64,000 nt of DNA from Pseudomonas frederiksbergensis (GTDB lineage Bacteria; Pseudomonadota; Gammaproteobacteria; Pseudomonadales; Pseudomonadaceae), in NCBI RefSeq assembly GCF_003732665.1, contig NZ_MOBP01000009.1, positions 210,622 to 274,621 on the forward strand, written 5' to 3'. Numbering within the stretch: position 1 is the stretch's first letter; the number at the start of each line of letters is the position of its first letter. The notes below the pieces were generated by a model. The model did not search any database. It worked only from the letters and a program-made list of their open reading frames with translations, and was not told the DNA's origin. Shown piece by piece: positions 38,063 through 47,100 of the stretch. Position numbers and translations under genes: made by a program.

Positions 38063-38466
38063 TGAAACACCTTGCCCTGGCGGCCATGATCGGCGCCAGT
38101 CTGATGGGCTGCGCCGCCGACCCCGTCCAACTGCAACAGAACCGCAGCTACATTCTTGAGTGGATCGGCGAGCGTCCGCTGATGGACTACAGCCACCTGA
38201 CCATCACCCTCGGTGACGACGGCCGGGCCTACGGCAACGGCGGCTGCAACCACTGGTTCGCGCCGTACACCCTGGACGGCGACAAGCTGACCTTCGGCAA
38301 AGTCGGCAGCACCCGCAAACTCTGTGCACCGGCGTTGATGGAGCAGGAAAAACGTTTCCTGCAAGCGCTGGAAAATGTGCAGCGCTGGGACATCTCGCCG
38401 ATCGACCAGATGCGCTTCTGGCCGGCCGAAGGCAAACCGCTGCGTTGGTGGCTTGAAGAGGGTTGA
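38062..38466 (+). CDS. META domain lipoprotein (HslJ-like)
   Basis: The 134-residue protein has a lipoprotein signal peptide (MKHLALAAMIGASLMGC; lipobox LMGC, lipidated Cys about 17) and a META/HslJ-type domain with NGGCNHWFAPYTLDGDKLTFG and a second conserved segment (STRKLCAPALMEQEKRF). It is anchored to an outer- or inner-membrane leaflet. HslJ homologues are linked to heat and novobiocin stress in E. coli, but a role here is not shown. The start overlaps the preceding stop codon. Confidence 0.88.
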   Translation: MKHLALAAMIGASLMGCAADPVQLQQNRSYILEWIGERPLMDYSHLTITLGDDGRAYGNGGCNHWFAPYTLDGDKLTFGKVGSTRKLCAPALMEQEKRFLQALENVQRWDISPIDQMRFWPAEGKPLRWWLEEG

Positions 38467-38508
38467 TTGGCTGTTCGAATGTGTTCGGTCAGCCAGATCC
38501 ACCCCTCA

Positions 38509-38664
38509 CCCTAACCCTCTCCCCAGAGGGTAGAGGGGACTGACCGAGTTGTTCTTGGAGCTACATCGACCTGAAAAATCGAGTCGATCTCAAGATTTGA
38601 AAAGCATGCGGTCTGCTCCCTTTCCCCCTCTCCCCTTTGGGGAGAGGGCTGGGGTGAGGGGTTG
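38509..38664. repeat. Inverted repeat of CCCTCACCC type
   Basis: CCCTCACCCTAACCCTCTCC on the left and its imperfect complement on the right (GAGAGGGCTGGGGTGAGGGG) flank a spacer of about 90 bp. It occupies most of the gap between the META gene and tlpA. It is a dispersed element different from the REPINs. Confidence 0.75.
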
Positions 38665-38696
38665 GATCTAAGGACCAACACCCATTTCAGTCCTAC

Positions 38697-39164
38697 TCAA
38701 TTCGTCGCCTTCAACTCCTCAAGCTTCGCCATCACCCCCGCCGCCGTCTGCTCGCCCATCAACTGTTCCCGCACCTTGCCCTTGTTATCGATGATGTACG
38801 TCACCGGCAACGCTTCACTGCGCGGCAAATCAAACAGCTCAGCTGGGTCCTGCGCCAGCACGGTGAACTTGATCCCCAGTTTTTCACTGGCGCCCTTCAG
38901 CTCTTCACCCTGCACATTGTCGAAGTTGACCCCGAACACGCCGATCTTCTTGCCCTTGAGCTCTTCGGCCAAGGCATTCAACTGTGGAATCTCGGTCCGG
39001 CACGGGCCACACCATTCGGCCCAGTAATTAAGCACGAACCACTGTTTATCGAGACGCCCGGCCGCGACTTTGTGACCGTCCTGGTCAATGCCGTAGTCGT
39101 TGCCGCAGCCCCCCAGCATCAGCGCCCCGATGATCGCCAATGCCGCTGCCAATCGCCTTGTCAT
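38697..39164 (-). CDS. TlpA-like thiol:disulfide interchange lipoprotein
   Basis: The 155-residue thioredoxin-fold protein has a lipoprotein signal (MTRRLAAALAIIGALMLGGC; lipidated Cys about 20) and the redox motif WAEWCGPCRTEIP (about residue 53), with cis-Pro in ALPVTYII. It acts in the periplasm, reducing or oxidising disulfides, for example in cytochrome c maturation or thiol repair; no substrate is known. ATG at 39164 follows AAGGA at proper spacing. It is divergent from the arsC-wrbA operon. Confidence 0.92.
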   Translation of the reverse strand: MTRRLAAALAIIGALMLGGCGNDYGIDQDGHKVAAGRLDKQWFVLNYWAEWCGPCRTEIPQLNALAEELKGKKIGVFGVNFDNVQGEELKGASEKLGIKFTVLAQDPAELFDLPRSEALPVTYIIDNKGKVREQLMGEQTAAGVMAKLEELKATN

Positions 39165-39278
39165 GTCGTGATCCTTGTTCAAAATTGAATGCGCCTGCGA
39201 CCCATCGCCTCCCGAGGTTCTGGATTGCGCGCTGCACAGTTAGAATAGCCGCCACCTTACGCAAGATGCGACCCGCAC

Positions 39279-40225
<947 letters not shown>

Positions 40226-40226
40226 C

Positions 40227-40652
40227 ATGGCGAAGAAGCCGAAGATACTGCCCTCCATCGAATGGCTCGAACCGCGAGTCCGGGCGATGCGTGTGGTCAG
40301 CCTGCTGTGCTTTTTCAGTCTGGTGGGGTTGCTCTGCGCTTACTACCTGCTGGTTGCAGACCTGCATGGCGCACGGCCCTGGGTGATTTTGCTGATCGAG
40401 CTGGTGCCGCTGCTGTTGCTGGCGCCGGGGATGATTGTCGGCAGCGCCCGTGGGCATTCGTGGATGTGCTTTGTGGTGAATTTGTATTTCATCAAGGGCG
40501 CATTGGCCGCGTATGACCCGAACCGGCAGTGGTTCGGGTTGCTGGAGATGGGCGCGAGCCTGGCGGTGTTTTGCTCGGCGTTGCTGTATGTGCGGTGGCG
40601 GTTTCAGTTAAATCGCAAGCTTGCTGGCGAGGGCGAGATCTCCGTCGCTTGA
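40227..40652 (+). CDS. DUF2069 membrane protein
   Basis: The 141-residue protein has four hydrophobic segments (about 28-47, 53-72, 79-94 and 108-125) and belongs to DUF2069, a small inner-membrane family of unknown function. It is the third gene of arsC-wrbA-DUF2069; the start ATG at 40227 lies one base after the wrbA stop. The same trio occurs in P. aeruginosa (PA0950-PA0949 region, from memory). Confidence 0.88.
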   Translation: MAKKPKILPSIEWLEPRVRAMRVVSLLCFFSLVGLLCAYYLLVADLHGARPWVILLIELVPLLLLAPGMIVGSARGHSWMCFVVNLYFIKGALAAYDPNRQWFGLLEMGASLAVFCSALLYVRWRFQLNRKLAGEGEISVA

Positions 40653-40661
40653 TCGGACGCC

Positions 40662-40736
40662 TTCGCGAGCAAGCCCGCTCCCACATTGGATCTGTGTCGT
40701 TCACACATCCCCTGTGGGAGCGGGCTTGCTCGCGAA
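40662..40736. repeat. REPIN (short spacer, head-to-head)
   Basis: Two GTGGGAGCGGGC units with CGCGAA ends outward around a roughly 30-bp spacer, between convergent genes. Confidence 0.93.
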
Positions 40737-40751
40737 GGGATCGACGCGGTC

Positions 40752-41426
40752 TCAATGATTCACTGTGTAAGCCAACATCATCGATATCTGGCTCATCGCC
40801 CGCCCGCCACTCTGTTCATGCCACTGGTTGAACACATCCTGCACCAACGCCAGATCCCGCTGGCTGGTCGGCACCTTGTCGACGATCTTCTGCGCGTTCA
40901 ACCCGGCCACCACGTCATAGCTCGGCACGAACGTATCCTTGCCGACCATGCGCAAGAAACGCGGCGCCGACAACCCGCCCAGTTGATGACCGCGCTTTTT
41001 CAGGAAGGTCCACAAGCCAACGATATCGGTCACCGGCCACTCGGCGATCAATTCGCCAAAACTGCCCTTCTCATGGGCCACGTCGAGGATGAACTGCGCA
41101 TTGCGCGGCACGCTCTTGAGCTTGCCCAGATGGCGGATGATCCGCGCATCCTGCATCAGGCGCTCCAGGTGTTCGGCGCTCATCAGCACGACTTTTTCCG
41201 GGTCGAACTTAAAGAACACTTCCTCGAAGGCCGGCCACTTGGCGTCCACCAGGCTGTGCTTGAGCCCGGCGCGGAATACGCGCAAGGCCATGGTCGAGAG
41301 GTAACGGTCGTCGCTGATCTTGCGCAACTGCGCCGGTGTCTTGGGAACCGGCAGATGGGCTTCCAGTTCAGCCGCCGAACCGAAGCGGTTCAGACAGTAC
41401 TCGTGTAGCCACTTGTAATCGCGCAT
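40752..41426 (-). CDS. DNA-3-methyladenine glycosylase I-like protein
   Basis: The 224-residue helical protein resembles Tag-family base-excision glycosylases in ISDDRYLSTMALRVFRAGLKHSLVDAKWPAFEEVFF and in the later helix-hairpin-helix-like region. It lacks the Tag N-terminal Cys and His zinc ligands (CxW...HD.EWG), starting instead MRDYKWLHEYCLNRFG. It is therefore a divergent paralogue whose substrate may differ from 3-methyladenine. It is flanked by REPINs and has no operon partners. Confidence 0.8.
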   Translation of the reverse strand: MRDYKWLHEYCLNRFGSAAELEAHLPVPKTPAQLRKISDDRYLSTMALRVFRAGLKHSLVDAKWPAFEEVFFKFDPEKVVLMSAEHLERLMQDARIIRHLGKLKSVPRNAQFILDVAHEKGSFGELIAEWPVTDIVGLWTFLKKRGHQLGGLSAPRFLRMVGKDTFVPSYDVVAGLNAQKIVDKVPTSQRDLALVQDVFNQWHEQSGGRAMSQISMMLAYTVNH

Positions 41427-41456
41427 GCCCTCTCCTGAGGATTGAAATACATAACC

Positions 41457-41545
41457 TGTGGGAGCGGGCTTGCTCGCGAAGGCGGTGGGTCAGTCGAAAC
41501 ACTATTGCCTGACACACCGCTTTCGCGAGCAAGCCCGCTCCCACA
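41457..41545. repeat. REPIN (GTGGGAGCGGGC type)
   Basis: An 89-bp inverted REP pair nine bases from the ttcA stop codon. Confidence 0.95.
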
Positions 41546-41554
41546 TGGGTTTGT

Positions 41555-42379
41555 TCAGAGGTTAACCACGTTCACGAACCGCGAAGCGGCGGTTTCATCG
41601 ATGCGCAGGTTGGTGAAGTCAAACAGGTTGCGGTCCGCCAGTTGCGACGGCTGCACATTCTGCAGACTGCGGAAAATACTTTCCGTGCGGCCCGGGGTCT
41701 TGCGCTCCCAGTCTTGCAGCATGTCCTTGACCACCTGGCGTTGCAGGTTTTCCTGGGAGCCGCAGAGGTTGCACGGGATGATCGGGAATTGCTTGAAATC
41801 CGAATAGGCCTGGATGTCTTTTTCGTTGCAGTAGGCCAGCGGGCGGATCACCACGTTGCGCCCGTCGTCGGAGCGCAGTTTCGGCGGCATGGCTTTGAGC
41901 GAACCGTTGAAGAACATGTTGAGGAAGAACGTCTCGACGATGTCGTCACGGTGGTGACCGAGGGCCATTTTGGTGGCGCCGATTTCATCGGCGAAGGTGT
42001 ACAGCGTGCCGCGACGCAGGCGAGAGCACAGCGAGCACGTGGTCTTGCCTTCCGGAATCAGTTCCTTGACCACCGAATAGGTGTCTTTCTCGACGATGTG
42101 GTATTCGACGCCCAATGCCTTGAGATAGGCCGGCAGTACGTGCTCGGGGAAACCCGGCTGCTTCTGGTCCATGTTCACGGCCACGATGTCGAACTTGATC
42201 GGGGCGACCTTCTGAAAGTGCATCAGCACATCGAGCAGGGTGTAACTGTCCTTGCCACCGGACAGGCAGACCATGACCTTGTCGCCGTCTTCAATCATGT
42301 TGAAATCGGCAACAGCCTCACCGGCCTGGCGGCGAAGGCGCTTTTGCAGTTTGTTCTGGTTGACCGTGAGAGTGCCCAT
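41555..42379 (-). CDS. ttcA: tRNA 2-thiocytidine synthetase TtcA
   Basis: The 274-residue enzyme thiolates C32 of certain tRNAs using ATP and a sulfur donor. It has the PP-loop SGGKDS in [17 protein letters not shown] (about residue 41) and cysteine pairs in [12 protein letters not shown] and [13 protein letters not shown] that hold the [4Fe-4S] cluster. The [13 protein letters not shown] motif is typical. The start at 42379 ([12 protein letters not shown]) is chosen over an in-frame ATG within REP sequence. A REPIN lies upstream. Confidence 0.97.
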   Translation of the reverse strand: MGTLTVNQNKLQKRLRRQAGEAVADFNMIEDGDKVMVCLSGGKDSYTLLDVLMHFQKVAPIKFDIVAVNMDQKQPGFPEHVLPAYLKALGVEYHIVEKDTYSVVKELIPEGKTTCSLCSRLRRGTLYTFADEIGATKMALGHHRDDIVETFFLNMFFNGSLKAMPPKLRSDDGRNVVIRPLAYCNEKDIQAYSDFKQFPIIPCNLCGSQENLQRQVVKDMLQDWERKTPGRTESIFRSLQNVQPSQLADRNLFDFTNLRIDETAASRFVNVVNL

Positions 42380-42458
42380 GACGCGAATCCGTGAGGTGTG
42401 ACGAAAGGCCGGCATTTTACGCAAAAACTGCCCGTCGGCGAAGAGCCCACTATCCCCC

Positions 42459-42546
42459 TGTGGGAGCGGGCTTGCTCGCGAAGGCGGAGTGTCAGTTGAC
42501 ACAGTTTTGCCTGATACACCGCTTTCGCGAGCAAGCCCGCTCCCAC
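42459..42546. repeat. REPIN (GTGGGAGCGGGC type)
   Basis: An 88-bp inverted REP pair between divergent ttcA and the YIP1-family gene. Confidence 0.95.
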
Positions 42547-42751
42547 AAGGGATTGGGGTGACAGACCCGCTCGCGATTAACAGAGGTGTTTACAGCGCGA
42601 TTTGCTCTAACGCCCTGCAACCTGCGCCGGTAACTCCTTTCTATACTGCGACATAAGGTCGCACACATATCCAGACCTTTACTTACATGGCCCCTTTGGC
42701 CCGTAGGCGCTCCGCTGGGGGGCGATGGTAAAAACAAGAGGAGTGACTGGC

Positions 42752-43354
42752 ATGATCCATCACGTAGTGGGGCTCTTCACCCACCCCGACCAGGAATGGA
42801 AAGAAATCCGTGGCGACCAGGAGGAAAGCATCAGCCACATGTACCTCACCCACACCCTGATTCTGGCGGCGATTCCCGCCGTGTCGGCGTTTATTGGCAC
42901 CACGCAAGTCGGCTGGGTCATTGGCAGTCGGGCACCGGTGATGCTCACCACAGAAAGCGCGCTATGGATGACGATCATGTCGTACGTGGCGATGCTCGGC
43001 GGCGTGGCGGTCATGGGCGCGTTCATCCACTGGATGGCCCGCACCTATGATGCCAACCCGAGCCTGGCCCGTTGTGTCGCCTTTGCCACCTACACCGCGA
43101 CACCGTTGTTCGTCGGCGGGTTGGCGGCGCTGTATCCACACATGTGGCTGGGGATGATCGTCGGCACGGCGGCCATCTGCTACACGGTGTACCTGCTGTA
43201 CGTGGGGTTGCCGACCTTCATGAACATTCCATCGGACGAGGGGTTCCTGTTTTCAAGCTCCGTGCTCGCCGTAGGCCTGGTGGTGCTGGTGGCCATCATG
43301 GCGTTTACCGTTATTGTCTGGGGACTCGGCGTGGGGCCGGTCTATACGAACTAG
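42752..43354 (+). CDS. YIP1 family inner-membrane protein
   Basis: The 200-residue protein has a soluble N-terminus (HHVVGLFTHPDQEWKEI, the YIP1 start pattern) and five hydrophobic segments (about 34-52, 68-92, 103-125, 131-152 and 165-190). YIP1 proteins are poorly characterised in bacteria. The AGAGGAG before ATG at 42752 decides the start; the ATG at 42725 lies upstream of the ribosome site. A weak hairpin at 43384 may end its transcript. Confidence 0.85.
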   Translation: MIHHVVGLFTHPDQEWKEIRGDQEESISHMYLTHTLILAAIPAVSAFIGTTQVGWVIGSRAPVMLTTESALWMTIMSYVAMLGGVAVMGAFIHWMARTYDANPSLARCVAFATYTATPLFVGGLAALYPHMWLGMIVGTAAICYTVYLLYVGLPTFMNIPSDEGFLFSSSVLAVGLVVLVAIMAFTVIVWGLGVGPVYTN

Positions 43355-43383
43355 CGTTGCCCTAAAACAAGATCTGCCAATAC

Positions 43384-43405
43384 AGGCCGCCGCAAGGCGG
43401 CCTTC
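43384..43405 (+). terminator. Weak intrinsic terminator
   Basis: AGGCCGCC-GCAA-GGCGGCCT hairpin 29 bp after the YIP1 gene stop, with only a short T-run. Confidence 0.5.
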
Positions 43406-43495
43406 TAATGAGTGAGGAATGACCATTCGGCGCCTCACTGATTCGCAAGTCCCGGGGGTTGCGGCATACTCGACGTCTCTGGAGATCCATCAAGC

Positions 43496-43990
43496 ATGCC
43501 CGAGCAACTCAATACCCGCGTCGAAGACTGTTTCCAACAAGCCGAATCCTTTTTCAAACGACCTTTCAAACGCCCCGTGGTGAGCCTCAAGCTGCGCGGG
43601 CAAAAAGCCGGGGTCGCGCATCTGCACGAGAACCTGCTGCGCTTCAATCCGCAGCTGTACCGGGAAAACACCGAAGACTTCCTCAAGCAAACCGTGGCCC
43701 ACGAAGTCGCGCACCTGATCGCCCATCAACTGTTCGGCGACCGCATCCAGCCCCACGGCGAGGAGTGGCAACTGATCATGCGCGGCGTTTACGAACTGCC
43801 GCCCAACCGTTGCCACACCTACGATGTCAAACGCCGCAGCGTGACCCGCTACATCTACAAATGCCCGTGCGCCGACAGCGATTTCCCGTTTTCGGCGCAG
43901 CGGCACAGTTTGGTACGTCAGGGGCGGCGGTATTTGTGCCGACGCTGCCGCAGTACGTTGGTGTTCAGTGGGGAGATGCGGGTCGAGTAG
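43496..43990 (+). CDS. sprT: SprT-family zinc metalloprotease-like protein
   Basis: The 164-residue cytoplasmic protein has the zinc protease motif HEVAHLIAHQLFG (HExxH, about residue 64) and a C-terminal zinc-binding region (KCPCADSDF ... CRRCRSTLVF). The length and arrangement match SprT-like proteins related to the Spartan core that cleaves DNA-protein crosslinks in eukaryotes; the bacterial substrate is unsettled. GGAGATCC precedes the ATG. Confidence 0.92.
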   Translation: MPEQLNTRVEDCFQQAESFFKRPFKRPVVSLKLRGQKAGVAHLHENLLRFNPQLYRENTEDFLKQTVAHEVAHLIAHQLFGDRIQPHGEEWQLIMRGVYELPPNRCHTYDVKRRSVTRYIYKCPCADSDFPFSAQRHSLVRQGRRYLCRRCRSTLVFSGEMRVE

Positions 43991-43996
43991 CCGAGC

Positions 43997-44101
43997 GATC
44001 GTTCCCACGCTCCTGCGTGGGAATGCCGCCATGGACGCTCCGCGTCCTCTGTGACGCGGAGCGTCACGGGATGCATTCCCACGCGGAGCGTGGGAACGAT
44101 C
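43997..44101. repeat. Palindromic repeat of GATCGTTCCCACGC type
   Basis: GATCGTTCCCACGCTC at one end and GAGCGTGGGAACGATC at the other enclose inner stems (ACGCTCCGCGT and ACGCGGAGCGT). The 105-bp element is a fourth dispersed family, ending in the CaiB gene stop codon. Confidence 0.85.
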
Positions 44102-45281
44102 AACTTACGACTTTCGCCGCACGCAATTCCTTGATCCGCTGCGCACTAAACCCCAACTCCCCCAACACCTGATCCGTATGCGCCCCCACCGCCGCACCGA
44201 TATGCCGTGGTTCAGGCAATCCCTCGGAAAACTTCAACGGGCACGCCATCTGCTTCTGGCTCGATCCATCCCCCCGAGGCACTTCAGTCACCAATCCCCG
44301 CGCCTGTAGCTGCGGATGGCGCACCGCCTCAGCCACGCTCAACACCGGCTCGACACACGCGTCGACGTCGGCAAACAACGCACACAATTGAGCGAAGTCG
44401 TGTTTCTCGAATTCAACCTTCAACTCATTCTTCAGCGCCTGTTGCTGCTCGGGTTTGGGCGACAGCCCTTGAGCCGCCAGTTCCGGTCGCCCCAGCGCCG
44501 TACACAGTTGCTGCATAAACGCCGGTTCCAGGCTGCCCACCGACAGCCAGCGGCCATCCCGGGAGCGGTAGTAGTCATAGAAGCTGCCGCCATTGAGCAT
44601 CTGGTCCTCGTAGCCCGGCTCCACGCCGCAAGCGAGGTAACCGGCACCGGCCATGGCGTTCAGGCTGAAGGCGCAGTCGGTCATGCTCACGTCCAGATGC
44701 TGGCCCTGCCCCGTCTGCTGCCGGGCGATCACCGCCGCCAGCAGGCCGATCACCCCGTGCAGCGAACCACCGGCGATATCCGCCACTTGCATGCCCAGCG
44801 GCAACGGACCGCTGTCGGCGCGACCGGTGTAGCTCGCCAGCCCGGCCAGCGCCAGGTAGTTGATGTCGTGGCCAGCGCGGTCCTTGTAGGGGCCGGTCTG
44901 CCCATAACCGGTGATCGACACGTAGATCAGCTTCGGATTGATCGCCTTCAATGCGTCATAACCCAGGCCCAGGCGCTCCATCACACCGGGACGGAACTGC
45001 TCCAGCACGATGTCGTAATCCGCCAGCAACTGCTTGATCACTTCCAGTGCTTCGGGCTGCTTGAGGTCCAACGCGAGGCTGCGCTTGTTGCGGTTCAAAT
45101 AAGCGTGGCTGGCGGAGACGCCCTGATCGTGGGGCGGCAGCACTCGCAGCAGGTCCAGGCGCGTCGGCGATTCGATGCGCAGCACCTCGGCGCCCATGTC
45201 CGCCAGCAACAACGAGGCGAACGGCCCCGGCAGCAGTGTGGAGAAATCCAGAACCTTGAGTGATGCCAGTGGACCGAGCAT
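44100..45281 (-). CDS. CaiB/BaiF family CoA-transferase
   Basis: The 393-residue class III CoA-transferase/racemase has the N-terminal LKVLDFSTLLPGPFASLLLADMGAEVLRIE (family signature), RNKRSLALDLK, and the catalytic Asp in RAGHDINYLALAGL (about 152). It would move CoA between acids or racemise 2-methylacyl-CoA; the alpha-methylacyl-CoA racemase group is most similar. The substrate is unknown and no catabolic genes adjoin. ATG at 45281 is chosen over an upstream frame extension. Its stop overlaps a palindromic repeat. Confidence 0.9.
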   Translation of the reverse strand: MLGPLASLKVLDFSTLLPGPFASLLLADMGAEVLRIESPTRLDLLRVLPPHDQGVSASHAYLNRNKRSLALDLKQPEALEVIKQLLADYDIVLEQFRPGVMERLGLGYDALKAINPKLIYVSITGYGQTGPYKDRAGHDINYLALAGLASYTGRADSGPLPLGMQVADIAGGSLHGVIGLLAAVIARQQTGQGQHLDVSMTDCAFSLNAMAGAGYLACGVEPGYEDQMLNGGSFYDYYRSRDGRWLSVGSLEPAFMQQLCTALGRPELAAQGLSPKPEQQQALKNELKVEFEKHDFAQLCALFADVDACVEPVLSVAEAVRHPQLQARGLVTEVPRGDGSSQKQMACPLKFSEGLPEPRHIGAAVGAHTDQVLGELGFSAQRIKELRAAKVVS

Positions 45282-45384
45282 GGGTGTTCTCCTTGAGCGA
45301 TGCCTCCAGACTAGGCAACCGAAGGCATTGCAGCAATCACCTGATGGGTCAGCAGAAGTGGCCGTTTCGCTCAAACCCCAGGCA

Positions 45385-45412
45385 TGAAAAAACCCGCCGA
45401 AGCGGGTTTTTC
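45385..45412 (-). terminator. Intrinsic terminator of dctA
   Basis: AAAAACCCGC-TTCG-GCGGGTTTTTT (minus strand) ends 14 bp after the dctA stop. The symmetrical A and T runs make it bidirectional. Confidence 0.9.
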
Positions 45413-45425
45413 ATTGCAGCGTGTC

Positions 45426-46760
45426 TTATTTGACGTTGCTTGGGGTTGGGCCTTCGGCCACACCCAGGTCGTCTTCTACGCGCTCGTCGGAGATACCGCG
45501 ACCGCCAGAAGCCAGCTCGGCCTGCATCACGTCGGTGTCCAGCTCCTTGACCCACTTGGCCACCACCAGGGTGGCAACAGCGTTACCCACCAGGTTGGTC
45601 AGGGCGCGGGCTTCGGACATGAAGCGGTCGATGCCGAGGATCAGCGCCAGACCGGCAACCGGCAAGTGGCCTACAGCCGACAAGGTTGCAGCCAGTACGA
45701 TGAAGCCCGAACCGGTCACGCCAGCCGCGCCTTTGGAGGACAGCAGCAACACCACCAGCAGGGTGATCTGGTGGGTGATGTCCATGTGGGTGTCGGTCGC
45801 CTGAGCGATGAACACGGCCGCCATGGTCAGGTAGATCGCCGTACCGTCGAGGTTGAACGAGTAACCGGTCGGAATCACCAGGCCCACGACAGATTTCTTC
45901 GCGCCCAGACGCTCCATTTTGATCAGCATGCGTGGCAGTACCGATTCCGAAGAAGAAGTACCCAGCACGATCAACAGTTCTTCACGGATGTAGCGAATCA
46001 CTTTCAGCACGCTGAAGCCGTGAGCGCGAGCGATACCGCCCAGCACCACCAGCACGAACAGCAGGCAAGTGATGTAGAAGCACGCCATCAACTGGCCCAA
46101 TTGCACCAGCGAACCCACACCGTAGGCACCGATGGTGAACGCCATGGCGCCCAGGGCACCCAGTGGCGCGAGCTTCATGATCATGTTGATGATGTTGAAC
46201 ATCACGTGGGCGAAGCGATCGATGAAGTCCAGGATCGGCTTGCCGTAGGCACCCAGGCGATGCAGGGCGAAACCGAAGATCACCGAGAACATCAGCACTT
46301 GCAGAATGTCGCCGGTGGCGAACGCGCCGAAGATGGTGTTCGGGATTACGTTGAGCAGGAAGCCGATAACGCTTTGATCAGCACCGGCAGCGACGTATTG
46401 CGCGACTTTGGAGGCATCCAGAGTGGTCACGTCGATGTGCATGCCGGCACCCGGCTGGACGATGTTGACCACCACCAGGCCGACCAGCAACGCGATGGTC
46501 GAAACGATTTCGAAGTAGAGCAGCGCGTAACCGCCGGTCTTGCCCACGGATTTCATGCTCTGCATGCCAGCGATACCGCTGACGACGGTGCAGAAGATGA
46601 TTGGGGCGATGATCATTTTGATCAGTTTGATGAACCCGTCACCCAGTGGCTTGAGGGCCACACCGGTCTGCGGGTAGAAGTGACCGACCAGGATGCCGAT
46701 GGCGATGGCAACGATCACCTGAAAATACAGGGATTTGTACAGTGGCTGACGAGTCGTCAT
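45426..46760 (-). CDS. dctA: C4-dicarboxylate transporter DctA
   Basis: The 444-residue DAACS-family symporter imports succinate, fumarate and malate with protons or sodium. The discontinuous membrane motifs [22 protein letters not shown] and [10 protein letters not shown] and the eight transmembrane helices are intact. [14 protein letters not shown] at 46760, after GAGGAAC, is the start. A sigma-54 type promoter lies about 130 bp upstream and two palindromes further away. An mRNA leader of about 120 nt contains a CCCTCC/GGAGGG hairpin (46826-46843). Confidence 0.97.
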   Translation of the reverse strand: MTTRQPLYKSLYFQVIVAIAIGILVGHFYPQTGVALKPLGDGFIKLIKMIIAPIIFCTVVSGIAGMQSMKSVGKTGGYALLYFEIVSTIALLVGLVVVNIVQPGAGMHIDVTTLDASKVAQYVAAGADQSVIGFLLNVIPNTIFGAFATGDILQVLMFSVIFGFALHRLGAYGKPILDFIDRFAHVMFNIINMIMKLAPLGALGAMAFTIGAYGVGSLVQLGQLMACFYITCLLFVLVVLGGIARAHGFSVLKVIRYIREELLIVLGTSSSESVLPRMLIKMERLGAKKSVVGLVIPTGYSFNLDGTAIYLTMAAVFIAQATDTHMDITHQITLLVVLLLSSKGAAGVTGSGFIVLAATLSAVGHLPVAGLALILGIDRFMSEARALTNLVGNAVATLVVAKWVKELDTDVMQAELASGGRGISDERVEDDLGVAEGPTPSNVK

Positions 46761-46891
46761 TGCAAAGTTCCTCAAGAGTGCCCCATCACAACATCCATCT
46801 GTTGCCCGTGACACTTCATTTGCGAACCCTCCTGCACTGGAGGGATTTGTTTTGTCGAGCTGCGCAACGGCAAGCATCTGCCAGTTGTATC

Positions 46892-46906
46892 GCAAAGCCC
46901 GTGCCA
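46892..46906 (-). promoter_or_regulatory. Sigma-54 promoter of dctA
   Basis: On the minus strand TGGCAC-GGGCT-TTGC has the exact -24/-12 spacing (GG and GC ten bases apart) of RpoN promoters. It lies 132 bp upstream of the dctA start codon and fits the known DctB/DctD control of dicarboxylate uptake. Confidence 0.85.
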
Positions 46907-46985
46907 CCTTCGCCGAAATCCCTGCAAGCCTTTTGACATCAAGGGCTGCGGGGTTTTCTTTGTCACCGGTCGGTTACAGCAATGT

Positions 46986-47040
46986 GGCGGATTTCCGCCG
47001 TTCCTACAAACCTCGTCCTACAATTTGGCGGATATCCGCC
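46986..47040. promoter_or_regulatory. Twin 14-bp palindromes, probable enhancer for the dctA sigma-54 promoter
   Basis: GGCGGATTTCCGCC (46986-46999) and GGCGGATATCCGCC (47027-47040) are near-identical palindromes starting 41 bp apart, about four helical turns, so they face the same side of DNA. They lie 80-148 bp upstream of the -24/-12 element, the usual distance for enhancer sites bound by a DctD-type activator. They also lie 60-115 bp before the AraC-family gene, which could use one as operator. Confidence 0.7.
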
Positions 47041-47100
47041 TTGTTCCTCGCCAAGTCCTGCCGCTACCATCGGCCGCTTAATGGACGGACCTGCCCTTTT

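Noticed and set aside
46826..46851. CCCTCC/GGAGGG hairpin with TTTGTTTT read as a plus-strand terminator
   Set aside because: No plus-strand gene ends upstream of it. It lies in the dctA leader on the other strand, where the T-tract would precede the stem.
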